Of a stretch of DNA of 64,000 nt, positions 1-12,255 are shown piece by piece (positions within the stretch are counted from its first letter, which is position 1; each line of letters opens with the position of its first letter). Below the pieces are notes generated by a model. It searched no databases and was not told where the DNA came from. It worked only from the letters and a program-made list of their open reading frames with translations. Origin of the DNA: Hyaloscypha bicolor E (Eukaryota; Ascomycota; Leotiomycetes; Helotiales; Hyaloscyphaceae); assembly GCF_002865645.1 (NCBI RefSeq), contig NW_020194685.1:1564807-1628806 (forward strand), in the 5' to 3' direction. Position numbers and translations under genes: made by a program.

Positions 1-72
1 GCTACCCTGTTGATGACGAATGCGGCAGCGGCGAGCGCTACACTGCCCCTGCGCTCGGCGAGGATTCAATGA
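1..72 (+). CDS. Possible C-terminal end of a gene entering from the left edge
   Basis: Frame 1 is open from base 1 to a TGA at 70-72 and reads an Ala-rich tail (starting ATLLMTN, ending RSARIQ). The opposite strand is also open for most of this stretch, so strand and reality are uncertain. Too short to name. Confidence 0.2.
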   Translation, partial: ATLLMTNAAAASATLPLRSARIQ

Positions 73-387
73 TTTATTTTAGCTTCAAAGTACACACTAC
101 ACCCCACCACAAGACAATCAATCAATCAATCAATCACTCGTTTTCTTCCTCAGCACTTGCCTCTTGCTACGTTGCAGAACTGCAGACCGAGCAGGCACGA
201 CCGCCCTCTTCATCTGTTCATCTGTTCATCTCTTCTTCTCTTCTTCTCTTGATTTCTCCTTCTATTCAGATCCATTCTCACTGCAATATCGACGCCGAGC
301 CCCTCCACAAGCTACGACCGAACCACCCGACTCCCTAATGTCACTCTCGATCTTGACAACTCCCTGACAACGCATCGCTCTGCCAAT
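73..387 (+). promoter_or_regulatory. Promoter/5' leader of LTN1 with AATC microsatellite
   Basis: No convincing gene. It holds an (AATC)5-like microsatellite near 115-137 and a long CT-rich tract near 195-265, a common feature just upstream of fungal transcription starts. Listerin starts at 388. Confidence 0.4.
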
Positions 388-3300
388 ATGAGCAACCGGC
401 AGTTTAAGTCACAGGCCTCGAGCAGCCGTGCTGCCGTGGGCGGCGGAGGATTCGGTGCTTTTGGCTCTGCGTCGTCGAGTGGCAGCGTGCTGTCGTACCT
501 CACACCTCCCCCTGACCTCAAGTACATCAGCGATCCCAACGTTGCAGTAGCATTCAAGGCCTTGTCTAAGAAAGACGCTACTACAAAGACTAAGGCCCTA
601 GAAGATCTCCGCGCATTCGTGCAATCACCCCCCGAGTTTCAGGCAGGCATAGAGAGCGCAATACTCGAGGCTTGGGTAAGTCAATGCATTTCCCCCTTAT
701 TTATGATCCTCCTAACACACATACAGGTGCAATTCTATCCAAAATTGAGTATAGACAATTCAAGACGGGTCCGCGAACTCGCACATCAAATTCAATATGA
801 CATTACCGCAACGGTCAAGAAGCGTATGGAGAAACATATGCCTGTAATAATCCCTTCCTGGCTGGCAGGAACGCTGGATAGAGAGCGCGTGGTTCTCAAG
901 GCAGCAACTGACGGCCTGAATCTCATATTATACACCGATGACAAGGTCCAGAAGTGTTGGAAGATTTTTCAGCCCCAGATCTTAGAATACGCTCGAAGCG
1001 CTCTCGATGAAACTCCACAGTCGCTCTGCGACGACAGATCGATGAGCGAAGACGAGATTCAAGAGACCTATTTAAGAGTTCTCGGATCGAGTGCATCACT
1101 CGTTGAGCACCTTCTCTCGCACCTGGACAAGCCCGATCTTCTCAATCACCAGGACAAATACAAACTTTACTTCGACAACAACCCTGCCAAGTTATGGGGT
1201 CTAATTTCTTGCCAAGATGCATTTGTCAGAAAAGTGGTCGCTAAATTGCTAGTCGTCTGCTTAAAGAAGCAGCATGGTGTTGTTGAAGCGAACCTCGAGT
1301 TGATCAGCAAAACATTCATTGCAGAAGCGTTTTCTAGCTCTCAAACTACGTCGGCCTACCAGCTAATCCAAGCTTTGGAACCGCTTACAAACGCATATCC
1401 ACAAGTATGGACTTCGTCATACAAGGCCAAAAAACCCGCTTTATTGAAGCTCCAAAAGTTCATTGCCAAAGGTTCTCAAGGTGGACCTGCAGCATATTGG
1501 CAAAGTCTCCAGTCTCTCCTCAAAAACCTACCTCGCGCTCTTCTTCCTATAGAGATCAGAGCCTCACTAGACTTCTTGTCAGCCCTTCGAGATGGTATCA
1601 ACAGCAGAGAAGAGCACAGAAACAATGCCGAACAGGCTTGGACCTGCTATTTCCATATCGCCGATTTCTTGGGCAAATACCTGCCTGACGAGACCTCCCA
1701 AGGCAAATTCTTCCAGGATGCTGTGTTTCCGATCTTCGAACATTATCTTCATCCTTCGGTCGAAAACTCCAAATGGTCGCTCGGCCAAAACACCCCAGCT
1801 CTCGCAAAGGCATTTGTTATTTGCGCTTCAACAACAGACACTGCTTTGCGTACATTACTGAGTCAGGAGTGGCAGCGATTGGCAGACGAGTTTATTCTCA
1901 GAATTCGTACATCTTTGCCGGAGCAATCAAAGGACTATGCGGTCTCTCAAGCCTCGGTCGTCGCTGAAGGCAATCGATGGTTTTCGCTTGTAAATGAGGT
2001 TTTCAGAAATACCCCCAATATCGAAGTAAGCCAAATCCTCGAGCAGCATTCCAGCAGGATTATTACCGCTGCTCTCGCAGCCATAACCACCCGCAATGGA
2101 AAAGCCTACTCAGCTACGGCAACTCTGGATGCTGCTTTGCGCCTTACTCCCCGCTTGTTTCGGATCACAGAAAATATGAATTCTCTCAAGACACTTTTCG
2201 AACAGAACTTCAATCGTCTGCTCGTTTCTCCCTCGATGGAGTATTTGGTGTCCATACTTCATGGGTTTCATTATTTCACTGAACAAAAATCCGACTTCGC
2301 AAAGTTCTGGCAGTCAGCTGTGGGCAGTATTTTGCAACTTTCCGAAGAAGAGGAAGAACAGAAGCTTCGAACTATCACAGCACTTATAGCAAGCCACGAA
2401 GTTAAAAGCATTGGCGCCCTCAACAAAGAATTGCAGACGTTTTTGTATAAGATGTGTGTCAAAGCCTTGCACGCAAATCAACAAGCTTGGCCGATATTTG
2501 AGACTGCAGTCACTTTTCACACTATTGCACCCGCTCAAGCAAAGATGGTCGTGCAGCAAATTATTTCGGGTTTCGATATCGTCAATGTGTACCTCGAATA
2601 TGCCTGCCGTGCCCTAGAGCTACTGGCCAAAAAGAATAAGGAGCTTCTGCAGGACCATAATACCCAGATGATTCTGTTGGCCAAGTTTCTGGAATTCAGT
2701 GAGATCAGCGATACGGTACCAGTGGCCGCAAAGGCAATGAATTTGCGAGTCCTCGTGGAGCCACATATAGAAGATACGGACAAAATCGAGGCGTCGCGAC
2801 GCAGAGTCGTCCAACTCGTACGCGACGAGTTAGAAAGTGCCTCGCCTCAATCATTACTGTAAGTCATTGAATTCCTCCCCTCTCCTGCATTAAAACTGTT
2901 CTATGATGCTTGATTCCGTGCTAATTCATCCTCAGCGTTGGCACACTTTTCAAAGAGGCACATGGCACAATGAGACGTGTTCTGCTTCCAGAAACTATAG
3001 CTTCGTTTTTCCCAGAGCTCCTCCCTTGGGGCGAAGCACTTGCACCATTCCTACAGAAGCCCCCTAGCCTGGCTTTAGCTGTCCTGAGACCGTTTGCCGG
3101 TGCCGTGTTCCTTGTTAGCGATTTGAAGAATATTTCTCTTTCGATTTCCTCAAGAGATACAAAAGGCTATTCAGTTGCCCTGCGCATGGCACTTTTCGCG
3201 ACCCACTTACTAGGTCTTCACGAGTTCACTCAAATCGTATCGCAAGACCTGCAAGCACAATATCTGTATCTCCTTGGCCTGACTTACGAGCTAGTCAATG

Positions 3301-5558
3301 ACCAAATAGATCTGCTTGAGAACGACATTCTCTTCGAGTCGCATATGGATCCAGATTCTATGGAAGAGCTTCGAAAAATGCTTCGGGTCATTTTAGCGAC
3401 ATTTGCTGCTGTTGCAAGGAATGCGAGTTCTTGGCGAGAGGAGGTTGAAGGTTTACCTGCTCACGACACTTCCCGAACGGTTCGGGAGCTGATCGGCACA
3501 TTTCTTAATGCTTCACGTTCTCTAGATCCCCAGGGATACTACGCTGGAAAGGCGCTCTCCCGATTTTTGGAGATTTTATCGAGCATGCAAGACTGGATCA
3601 TTACTGGCGGCGACGAATGGCTCGAGCAACTTGGAATCATGAACAGTATGACACAGAATATTTTCGGAGCCTCTGCGATCCTGATAGGTTTTGAAGCGAG
3701 CCTACGCCCTCATAAACCAATCAACACACTGTGCAACCGTCTTATTAGCGATATATCTGTCGCATCTCCGCACGAAAGGACGCTTCAGAAGCTTTTTCTT
3801 TTGAACTCCTGCCTCGCAGTTTATACCAAGGACCAGGCAGAGATTCCTGTCGCGCAGATCCGACTAATCTCTGTAGTGAAACAGATACTCTCTTGGTCCA
3901 AGGCTTTAGCTACAACCCATGTTGAACTCGGCTCTGAGGCATGTCGCGCTCTGCACCCGCTTCTCCCGGCCATCAAGGATGTCTACGGCTCCTACTGGCA
4001 AGATGCGCTTAACTTAGGTGTCGGTATTTGGAGCGCAGACGAGCTTGTTTGCCTTTCAGACCTCCGACTTCCTGGAGTTGGAATGTCTCTAAAATTGGTG
4101 TCAATTCTGCAAAATTTAGCAGATGCCAACGATGACTTGACCGATGCACTTGTTCAATCCAATAGCGCGATCTCCAGTGGACTGGCCAATTTGCTGAAGC
4201 TTGAAAGATCAAAGGACAACCTACCACTTCAATTTGTTGATGACATTCTTCTGCGACAAGTCACCAAGATTGACACCGCTTCCATTACAGATTTATCAGG
4301 GCTGTATGGTCTGGTTTGGTCAGATTTCCGAATGGTGCAATCCGCTGCATTTGATATTCTTCAAAAGACGCTTGTTGAGGCCCAAGGACAAATTTCTCTT
4401 GAAGTTGCTCTCACAGGAACAAGTAAGTTATATTCACGCAGTTCTTTTCTGTGCCGAAGAAGCTAAGGCGTACCTAGGTGCGACAATTGAGGGCGAACTG
4501 TTGTCTTTACTCCTTGAGGCTCCGAAGATCAACGATTACCAAGATGCAGATCTCGAATTATTCCCACTCTCTGTGCGCCGATATCTACTCTCGTGGCACC
4601 TTGTTTTTGACTCGTTTTCGTCAGCTTCCAATATGGTTCGGCGCGATTACAGCGACGAGATTAAAACAGGAGGCTACCTTAGCCCATTTCTGGAATTCAT
4701 GTTTGATATCCTAGGGCACTCCGCGGCCAGCCCCCTCAAGCTCGACAGGGAATATGTCGACGATTCCATGATACGAAAATACGACATGTGGGACGCAACG
4801 AATTCAGAGTCCTTGGAGCATGACATGCACTGGCTTCTTGTTAATCTGTACTATCTCTGCTTGAAGTACATTCCAGGTGAAGTCAAAAGCTGGTGGTTGA
4901 ACTGCAAGGAACGACAAACTTCTATTGCTGTCAGAGCTTGGACTGAAAAATATTTTTCAACGCTGATCGTGCAAGACCTATTGGATGACGTTAGTCAGTG
5001 GTCGGAGAAGCAGGAAGCTGAATCGGACGATGAGAAGAAACTTCAGGTCAAAGTTTCCAAGAACTCAAGAGAAGTGTCCGCGGGGTATGAGATTGATGAA
5101 ATGGAGATGAAAATGGTCATCCGTTTGCCTCCAGCATACCCGTTGTCAATCGCTACAGTCGAAAGCGTTAATCGAGTCGCTATCCCGGTCGAAAAGTGGC
5201 AGACCCTTCTCAGGAGTACGCAGGGGAGAATTCAGTTCGCAGTAAGTCTCTCCCTTTTATATGAATACCGGTTCACTACTGACCATTTTTCTAGGACGGT
5301 TCTATCGTGGACGGCTTGGAAACTTTCCGAAAGAATGTAGCCGACGCTTTGAAGGGACACGTAGAATGCGCCATCTGCTACTCTATTGTCTCATCCGAGA
5401 AAAGACTCCCCGACCGGAAATGCGCCACTTGTAATCACCTGTTCCACAACGACTGCCTCCACAAATGGTTCAAGACCAGCAACTCCAGCACATGTCCTCT
5501 CTGCCGCACCCAGTTTCAGTACATCACAGTGGGCAGTCGACCTCGGGAGCGAGTCTGA
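388..5558 (+). CDS. LTN1: E3 ubiquitin-protein ligase listerin (ribosome quality control)
   Basis: Exons 388-675, 727-2858, 2936-4422, 4478-5241 and 5295-5558 join in phase to 1644 residues, close to the family size (about 1560-1770). Listerin (yeast Rkr1/Ltn1) binds stalled 60S subunits in the cytosol and ubiquitinates nascent chains in the ribosome quality-control complex. The N-terminus has the family pattern of a Ser/Gly-rich start followed by LSYLTPPPDL and SDPNVAVAFKALSKKD. The middle is long, helical and HEAT/ARM-like. The C-terminus, from about residue 1582, is a RING domain with CAIC, CATC, HLFHNDCLHKWF and CPLC. The acceptor at 4477 was chosen because the nearer AG at 4441 would leave a 19-bp intron. 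Intron 1 is 51 bp and stopless, so its retention would be in frame. Confidence 0.95.
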
Positions 5559-6379
5559 TTTGACATGTTGGATGGTCTCGGTGGATCTGCTTCTAGGGTA
5601 CAGTCTTCGATTTCCCACCGGAAATAAACTTGACGAAACCGATATTATGTTAGGATTACACGCTTTACGATACATGAGATAACGAGATACAGTCATCCCG
5701 CATTTTCAAGTGCTGACGTGCGGAGGCCTGTTTCCCATATTCCATTGATGATACTGCAGGAGCGGGTACTAGCACCGAGGCAGCTTCAAAGATCTCTCTT
5801 TGAGTTTCATGCCCTGTAACTGTCATTTAGATAGATGCTGGCCACTTGGACAAATGTACCAATTCCGCAAAAATGGAATTTCATTAAACATGAGACCTTT
5901 GCGTCCGAGCTCAAGTGCTTGTAAATGATTGATTGACTTTGAGATATGCGCCCTTAGTGTTTGAAACTTTGTAGCCTTGAGTTTACTTGTTCGTGATTGC
6001 TCTAGATTTGATATTTGCTTGCGCTGAAAGCTACTTCAGCATTGCTAAGGCAGAGCAGCAGCTCTGGAAACAAATCTCCAGATCTCATCTGCCATTCCGC
6101 TATGTTACGAGTACAAAGAGTGAGTGGCTCTCAGCATAGATCATGTAGTTGCTAAATATTATAGACGTCCCTCGCCAACCTGAACACTGCAGCTGGCTGG
6201 CGCTCAATTGGGTCACCTCGAGAACTCTCATCAGCACATTCAGACGTGTTTACAACGTCAGATTGCTATAGATGATTCTTTTCACTTCCTTCGTCATTGG
6301 TGATACTCATCTGCATGGACTCAACTGGGAAATATTCTGAAGTCCTCTACTATCTGCCCGCCCCTCCTTCTGCAGCTTA
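5559..6379. other. Intergenic, 3' side of LTN1
   Basis: I see no gene, RNA or repeat here; only short open frames with no recognisable content. Confidence 0.4.
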
Positions 6380-6673
6380 TCAACGCATCAGGAATCTGTT
6401 GTGCTCCACTTTCACATACAGTCTAGATTTGTTCTCCGTGTAGTAGCCCGGCAGTAGGTGCTGTTCGAACTTGAGACGACAAGACATATGGTCACGGAAA
6501 TGGAAGAACTGTTGGTCTGCAATACTCGTAGATAAATCAATATCCACCCCAATTTGGACATTAGACATCCAGATTTCGTCTGCTACCAAGATTTCTAAGG
6601 TTTTAATTCTTTTCCTACTAAGGGGATCTGGATCTAGACAGTGTTTACCGTCAGATTCACGCTTCTTGTCCAT
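6380..6673 (-). CDS. Short open frame of unknown reality (97 codons)
   Basis: A 97-codon ATG-started frame on the minus strand. Its composition is balanced and protein-like (for example the stretch RKRIKTLEILVADEIW), but I see no family resemblance and the opposite strand is open too. It lies between LTN1 and the next gene. Could be an orphan gene or chance. Confidence 0.2.
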   Translation of the reverse strand: MDKKRESDGKHCLDPDPLSRKRIKTLEILVADEIWMSNVQIGVDIDLSTSIADQQFFHFRDHMSCRLKFEQHLLPGYYTENKSRLYVKVEHNRFLMR

Positions 6674-6965
6674 TACCGCCTTAGGGAACGATCAAATTTC
6701 ATTAGTGCACACTCTCCACACGATCCCCCGCACCTGAATTGTGGACGCAAAGCTGAGGTGATTGAGTGCCTGAAGGTGAGTAAAAACGGTCCCTTTACCT
6801 CAATTCACACGTTCGTTTTGTTGTTGTTCTAGAGCTAACGACATCACTTCGCAGGACTAGCTTGATTTTCTATTAGATTTCTGCCGAGCACACAACAAGA
6901 AAATTCTTCCAACAAACACAATACAACCTGTCACCTCATTACGTGCCATTGCACCAACCAACACC

Positions 6966-8554
6966 ATGGCGGAGCAAGAAATGAACGAAATCAAGGAGAG
7001 AATGAAACTCGCCAAGATCATCGACTTGGAGGACCCAACTCTGGAGGGAAACACTGAGCATGTAGCTGGCACTGGCGACACCCACAACGTCCGACAACAT
7101 ACTACTAGCAACGAGCAATATGCTGGCACGGGCAAGCTATCCTCTTTTGAAGAAAACATCAAGGGCGCCTGGGCCAAGCCAACCAAATCCGAGGTCACAA
7201 TGGACGTTCAAGGCACTGCTGACCGATCCGGCAAGTCAAAGCTGAGCCCCTTCGAAGCCAATACCATCGGAGCCTTCATCGAGAACGCCAAGTCCAAGCG
7301 CTCTATGGATGAGAAGATCAAGGCAGAACAAGACGGAGAGCACAAGCTGAGCGCTTTTGAAGCCAATCTCAAGGGTGCCTTCACAAAGAAAGCCAAGACC
7401 AAGTTCTCTTACGACGGACAAGTCAAGGCAGAATTGTCTAGCCATATCAACGATGAAGTTTCTAGTGATGGTCGCAAGCCTATGACCGAGTACCTGTCGA
7501 GATATGGGTGCAAACTATGCAGTATGTATAAGCAAGCTCCCTTCACATGCCCTTCCCTTTGCCAACACTTGCGGCACCTCTTTTGACATTCAAACAATGC
7601 TGACTGGATCATGTAGCTCCCGTTGCTACTTGTATTACTGTGAGTTCTCCTTATTGCCCCTGAATGCTGTTGACTTCCTTTGACGAGCTCGGCTATTAGC
7701 GTACTTTCTTCGTCGACGCTAACTTTATTCTAGCACTCCGGTTTTCCTCCTGGACTCCTCTCTGATCAAGACCTCGACCTCAATCGCCGCATTGAAGAAC
7801 ACCTGTTTCGTGGTAGAGAACCATCTATCATCGGAAAGCAAGAAGGAGAACCTCGCGAAGCCATTGACGTATGGAAACACTCGCCCCTCCCCCCCCTTTC
7901 AGAGCTGATCGCGTTCAGATGTCGAAGAACGAGGCCAAGATGCACACCGAAAAGGGTATCTTCTGTTGCGAGGGTGGTCCCAAGTACTGTAAGCATAGCC
8001 TCGAGTCTCTCTTCTCTTCTCCCGGCTCGCTCCACACGCAAAGGTGCTGACTTCGAGATTCTGCAGATGAGCGAGGATCGTCTGCATGGATGGCAATTCC
8101 CCAGCTGTCAGGCGACAAGCACAGCGACATCAAAGGTTTCATGGAAGCTGTTAACGCTGGTGATGTTCGCTATGCCATCGGAGAGCTTATGCCAGAGGAG
8201 ATGAAGAAGATCACCATGGTGATTAAGGTTAACGTTCGGGAGAACTTCGAAGACATCGACACTATCCTGTTCGCACCCACTGCTGAGTTCGCCGCCAATC
8301 CTGACAAGAAGTTTACGGCATTCGCCAAGTTGGATAAGCCGCAGCGCTTTGAAAATGCCGGCGAGCGATCCTACCTGGCCTTCTTCTGCAAGTCTCACCG
8401 AAAGCACGTTCGGGTTGGCGTTCATCGTATCAAGTGGTCCAGCACGCGATCTTGGGCTCGGTGGGAGAATGATGCGCTGGATGATTTGATGGGCCATCCC
8501 AAGAAGGAAGTTAACAACTTCGGACAGCCGCCCTCTCCCTTCTTCGGACTTTGA
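6966..8554 (+). CDS. Hypothetical protein with three 35-residue repeats
   Basis: I do not recognise this gene. Exons 6966-7521, 7617-7639, 7734-7868, 7919-7988 and 8067-8554 join in phase to 423 residues. The second exon is only 23 bp. Residues 57-160 hold three tandem repeats with an exact 35-residue period (starting K57, K92, K127), each beginning KLSxFExN followed by GA(W/F) and a basic segment. After the repeats come cysteines that may bind metal (CKLC near 182-185, a lone Cys, then FCCEGG), followed by a folded-looking C-terminal domain of about 150 residues with KKITMVIKVNVREN and SYLAFFCKSHRKHV. No signal peptide or membrane span is visible. A possible 5'-UTR intron (GTGAGT near 6776 to CAG near 6854) precedes the ATG. 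Confidence 0.75.
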
Positions 8555-11500
8555 ATGTACAGTACACATCGTATCTGGGCGTCTGGCGCTGGGAAGATGG
8601 ATCAGAATGGGTTGCTTACATTCCCCTTTACACACCTAGCTGAGCAGAGGATAGAGTGAGTAGAGAATAGCTGAATGAATAATTCTCGGCTTTCTTACAT
8701 TGCTTGTCCAACGTGATATTTAACATTCACCTCAAGTACCGGCGTTGTCTGTCCTTCAGCGTGCTGTACTGTATTGCACATCAAGGTATCAGTGTACTAG
8801 TTATAAAGTGAACAATGTACTCGAGCTCCAGCTTGTGTAATCGTACCAGTACTTGTAGGAGAATTCTACACTGTGACTGTACTGGAAGTTGTTGAACGAT
8901 GTCTTCACTCTTAATTTGATTTCACTTTTGAATATCTCCAAGTTTCAAGGAACATTTTGGAGCTCTCTGTTCTCAATGTACTGGCACGTGAAGAACAACG
9001 TGCTGGGATTGTTCTTAGAACTTTACAGCTCTGCAAACAGCAAATGTCCCCTGGATAGAGGAACTATGCGTTGAAGACCCTCACGAGTTCAGTCCACCTC
9101 CACTCTGGGGATTTTAAGAACAACTTCAAGTACCAAGTCTACCGGACAAGATCAATGTTCTTCTGTTCAATGGAAGAAGGGTCCATGACAATGATCCTGC
9201 GTTTTTTCACCCTCCATATTCCTGGTTGGCCTTCTAGTTTTCTAGAACGCGTTTGAGCTCAGATAATGATGAAATTGACAGCAAATTGATGTTGTTACCG
9301 TCCTCTGCGTGCAATTCTCACGTGATTCAGGGGCTTAGCTCCTGGGCACATTTCACTCTATATAAGCTCCTCCGGAGCACCCAATTTATGCTCGAGAGAA
9401 GGGGCTTCTGCACTTGGGTCAGATGTTTTAAGAGCAATGTGAATCTCTTCAAATTCTACTTGGTAGGAAGTGTGGCGGCTAAGTAACGTGAACGCGGTGC
9501 CAAAGGATTTCCGTCTCGGCTGGACAGCGAGGTTGCCTTCACACTCGACGTGAGAGCAAAAGGTCCTCGAAATCCTCCCTCACATTGACTTTGAGGGTGA
9601 TCGTAATCTTCCGAATGATGACTTTCTGTTAGCGGTCGAAGATAATATATATGTACTCAACTAGAAACTTGTCAAAATGAGGAAAGCTCCGAAGCAAATG
9701 CTAAGTTTTTTGAACTGGGTGGAACCTGTTTGTTAATGTATTGTAGCTATGGTTGAGTGGCTAGCATGTGTATAAATTAGGTCTTACTCCTGAAGTTTGG
9801 GGAGGACTGTAGAACAAACCACAGCGATTTGAAAAGAAGGGAGATAAGGCTAGGCTGGGTTTGTTCTCGGGGAGCATAACACGGAATCCCTAGTTGGCAT
9901 AGGGTTGTTCCGCGGCTATGGGCACAATATCAAGTGTCCGGAAACTGAGAGCCAGTGTATTGAGCAGCATACAAAATGACAACAGTCTGGCCAATGGCAG
10001 CAAAAAGTAAAACCGTTCGGAGGTTAATAGTAGACGAAGCCTCCCTAGGTCCACCAGGGAAGAGGAATTCTTGAAGAATCGGATCCATTCCATGGTTCTA
10101 GAATTACCTGCGGTAGTGCCAACCCCCGCATATGAGAGTAGTTACGCAGCAACGAGTCTTTGCAGACGCCCCGTTAATTTGGGACCGTCATCCTCCAGTA
10201 AGTGATGAAAACCATCATTAGAACAATTGATTCTGCTAATGGCAAAGAGACACAATTTGGCTTTACTCCTATGACTAGTACAAAAGTTGTGTTCTTTGGA
10301 AGTACATATTAAATAAGGACTTCATAGTACCCTAATCAAGTGAGACACTAAAGGAAGGAGCGCTGGCCATTCGGCACACGCACAAAGGTGCAGAGAGTAG
10401 TCCTTCAGAGAGGCTCAAATAAGTATAAATTATGCCACCTCCTCCAAAAATTTCAAGATATACCAGCCTTCAACTGCAAGATTCACAAGGACATCCGGGG
10501 TCGGCATGCAATCGGTCAGGTTTGGAGTCATGGGCCGCATGCATCTCGCTTTACTGATAAATTGCTGATGAATCTCAAAACGTGATGGTAGTACTGTATT
10601 AACCAACAGGTAACGAAGCTAATTGACAGTGCTGTGGTATGTGACAGCAATAAAGATAGCTGAATGTAACGAAAACATCGGAGTTCGAAAGCCCAGACCA
10701 TTAGATTGTCATTCTTAACTTTCTCTTCAACCCCTACTCGTGCATCCCATGGTGAGGCGTTGGGGTTTGAGAACATCGCAAAAGCCATCCCCTGAACCAC
10801 AACCTTCAGAAGAATCAATAATGTAAGTGTAGTTTTCTCTCAACAACGGGATGTGGAAATAAGATCTGTGCATCCTTCTTCCTCAAATAAATAAAGGACC
10901 TCGACATTCCGAAAAAGTAGCCCACTCGGTTGCAGTTGTTGTTCCGTGGCACCACGACGTTGAGTGTGACAGCGTTTTGAGTAACCAAGAATATTCCGAA
11001 ACGAAATTTTGAGGCCTCGAACTGTCCAGATACCACGTTACCCAATCCATGAGAAGGCTTCGATGTTTTGTTCTGGAAGGTGGCTTACGCGTGGCTGCAT
11101 GCTAAAGTTTCAAGGTTAGCCAAAGCTGTGGCACAAATAGAATGAATAACTCAGTGAGGGGGTTCGAAAGCTTCCTGTCAGACTCCCCTCTTCTTACCGT
11201 AAAGTCCTTTGAAGTGTCGAGGCATTTGAGTTTTGACTCTCTTATGTTTGATGCTGCTATGATTGTCAACACCTTGCTGGCCTCGGGCTTTAAGTATGAA
11301 AAACGCTTCAGTCAACCCCCAACTTCATGTAGCACAAGGAGTTGGCGCCATAGCTGGTAGGAATCTTTTCTGTGCGAGTCCGTCCGTTAAGAGAAGGTGT
11401 GATGCAGGAGTGGCAATGAAGTCTATGCAGGAAGCCGGTTCCTGCATCGAGAGCAAATAAGCTCCAAATGACATCTCCATGTGCTGGATGTCCTGCATGC

Positions 11501-11637
11501 ACATGCCAAGCCAAACTGTGAACTTGCATATTCCAGTTTCATATTAAGTGAGACTTGGGCGAGAGTGAATGTGTAAGAGAATCCTTCTTCCGGGTTTGGC
11601 AGGGCCGACTCACAGTTTGTTAATCCTCTCCCTTTTG
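8555..11637. other. Gene-poor interval of about 3 kb
   Basis: Only short open frames on both strands, none with recognisable protein content. No transposon ends, tRNA or long repeat seen. CACGTG motifs occur near 8983 and 9320. Confidence 0.4.
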
Positions 11638-11756
11638 TCTATAAAAGATGCCCTTCGCTCGTCTCTTCTCTTCCAACAACAGCAGCAACATTCCCTCTCT
11701 ACCCAACGGCTTTGAGCTGCCGTTCACTTTCTTCTAAGAATTGAACAGCAGCAATC

Positions 11757-11790
<34 letters not shown>

Positions 11791-11879
11791 GATCTACCAA
11801 CCTCTCAAGTACACAACCAAAATCTTCCACGATCCCAGGTACAATCACACATCCAACAACCCTCATCCCAACCTTCAAA
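11638..11879 (+). promoter_or_regulatory. TATA box and CT microsatellite upstream of the secreted protein gene
   Basis: A TATA-like element (CTATAAAAGA, from 11639) lies about 240 bp before the ATG. It is followed by CT-rich sequence and a perfect (CT)13 run at 11761-11787, then an A/C-rich leader. The arrangement suits a strong, inducible TATA promoter; expression itself is inference. Confidence 0.45.
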
Positions 11880-12200
11880 ATGAAGTTTCAAGTAAGTCCT
11901 ACTTTCTCGCTCCGTTGCTCCCATCAACTCACCCACCACTCTCAGCTCCTCCTCACCATCACCATCACCACACTCTTCAGCCTCATCTCTGGTCTCCCTA
12001 CCTCCGCCTCCGCCACCCACTTCGAAGCCGTCAATCAACTCACCAAGCGCTTCTACCTTCGTTGCCACAGCGGGCTCTCCGCCTCCGTCTGTGAAGACCA
12101 ATATCACGCTTCCTGCGATATGAGCGGTGAGATCTTCACGCCAAGTTACCCGGAGGATGGATCGAGCTGCACTAGTCGCAATTGCTTCTGTAGCTATTGA
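11880..12200 (+). CDS. Small secreted cysteine-rich protein (effector-like)
   Basis: Exons 11880-11891 and 11946-12200 give 88 residues. The first exon encodes only MKFQ. A 54-bp stopless intron follows, and exon 2 continues a hydrophobic signal peptide (about residues 4-27). The mature part carries six cysteines (C44, C53, C61, C79, C84, C86), consistent with three disulfides, and a KR dipeptide at 38-39 just before the first cysteine that could be a Kex2 site. Length, signal peptide and cysteine content match fungal secreted effector-like proteins. I recognise no named family. The gene is tail to tail with the kinase on the other strand, its stop lying 56 bp from the kinase stop. Confidence 0.75.
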   Translation: MKFQVSPTFSLRCSHQLTHHSQLLLTITITTLFSLISGLPTSASATHFEAVNQLTKRFYLRCHSGLSASVCEDQYHASCDMSGEIFTPSYPEDGSSCTSRNCFCSY

Positions 12201-12255
12201 TAAAGCACTCGACTCCTCAAGCTTGAACGGGATGGGACATTGGGGAGGGGATGTG

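Noticed and set aside
4423..4441. Use of the CAG at 4439-4441 as LTN1 acceptor
   Set aside because: It would make a 19-bp intron; the TAG at 4475-4477 gives a normal 55-bp intron and the correct phase.
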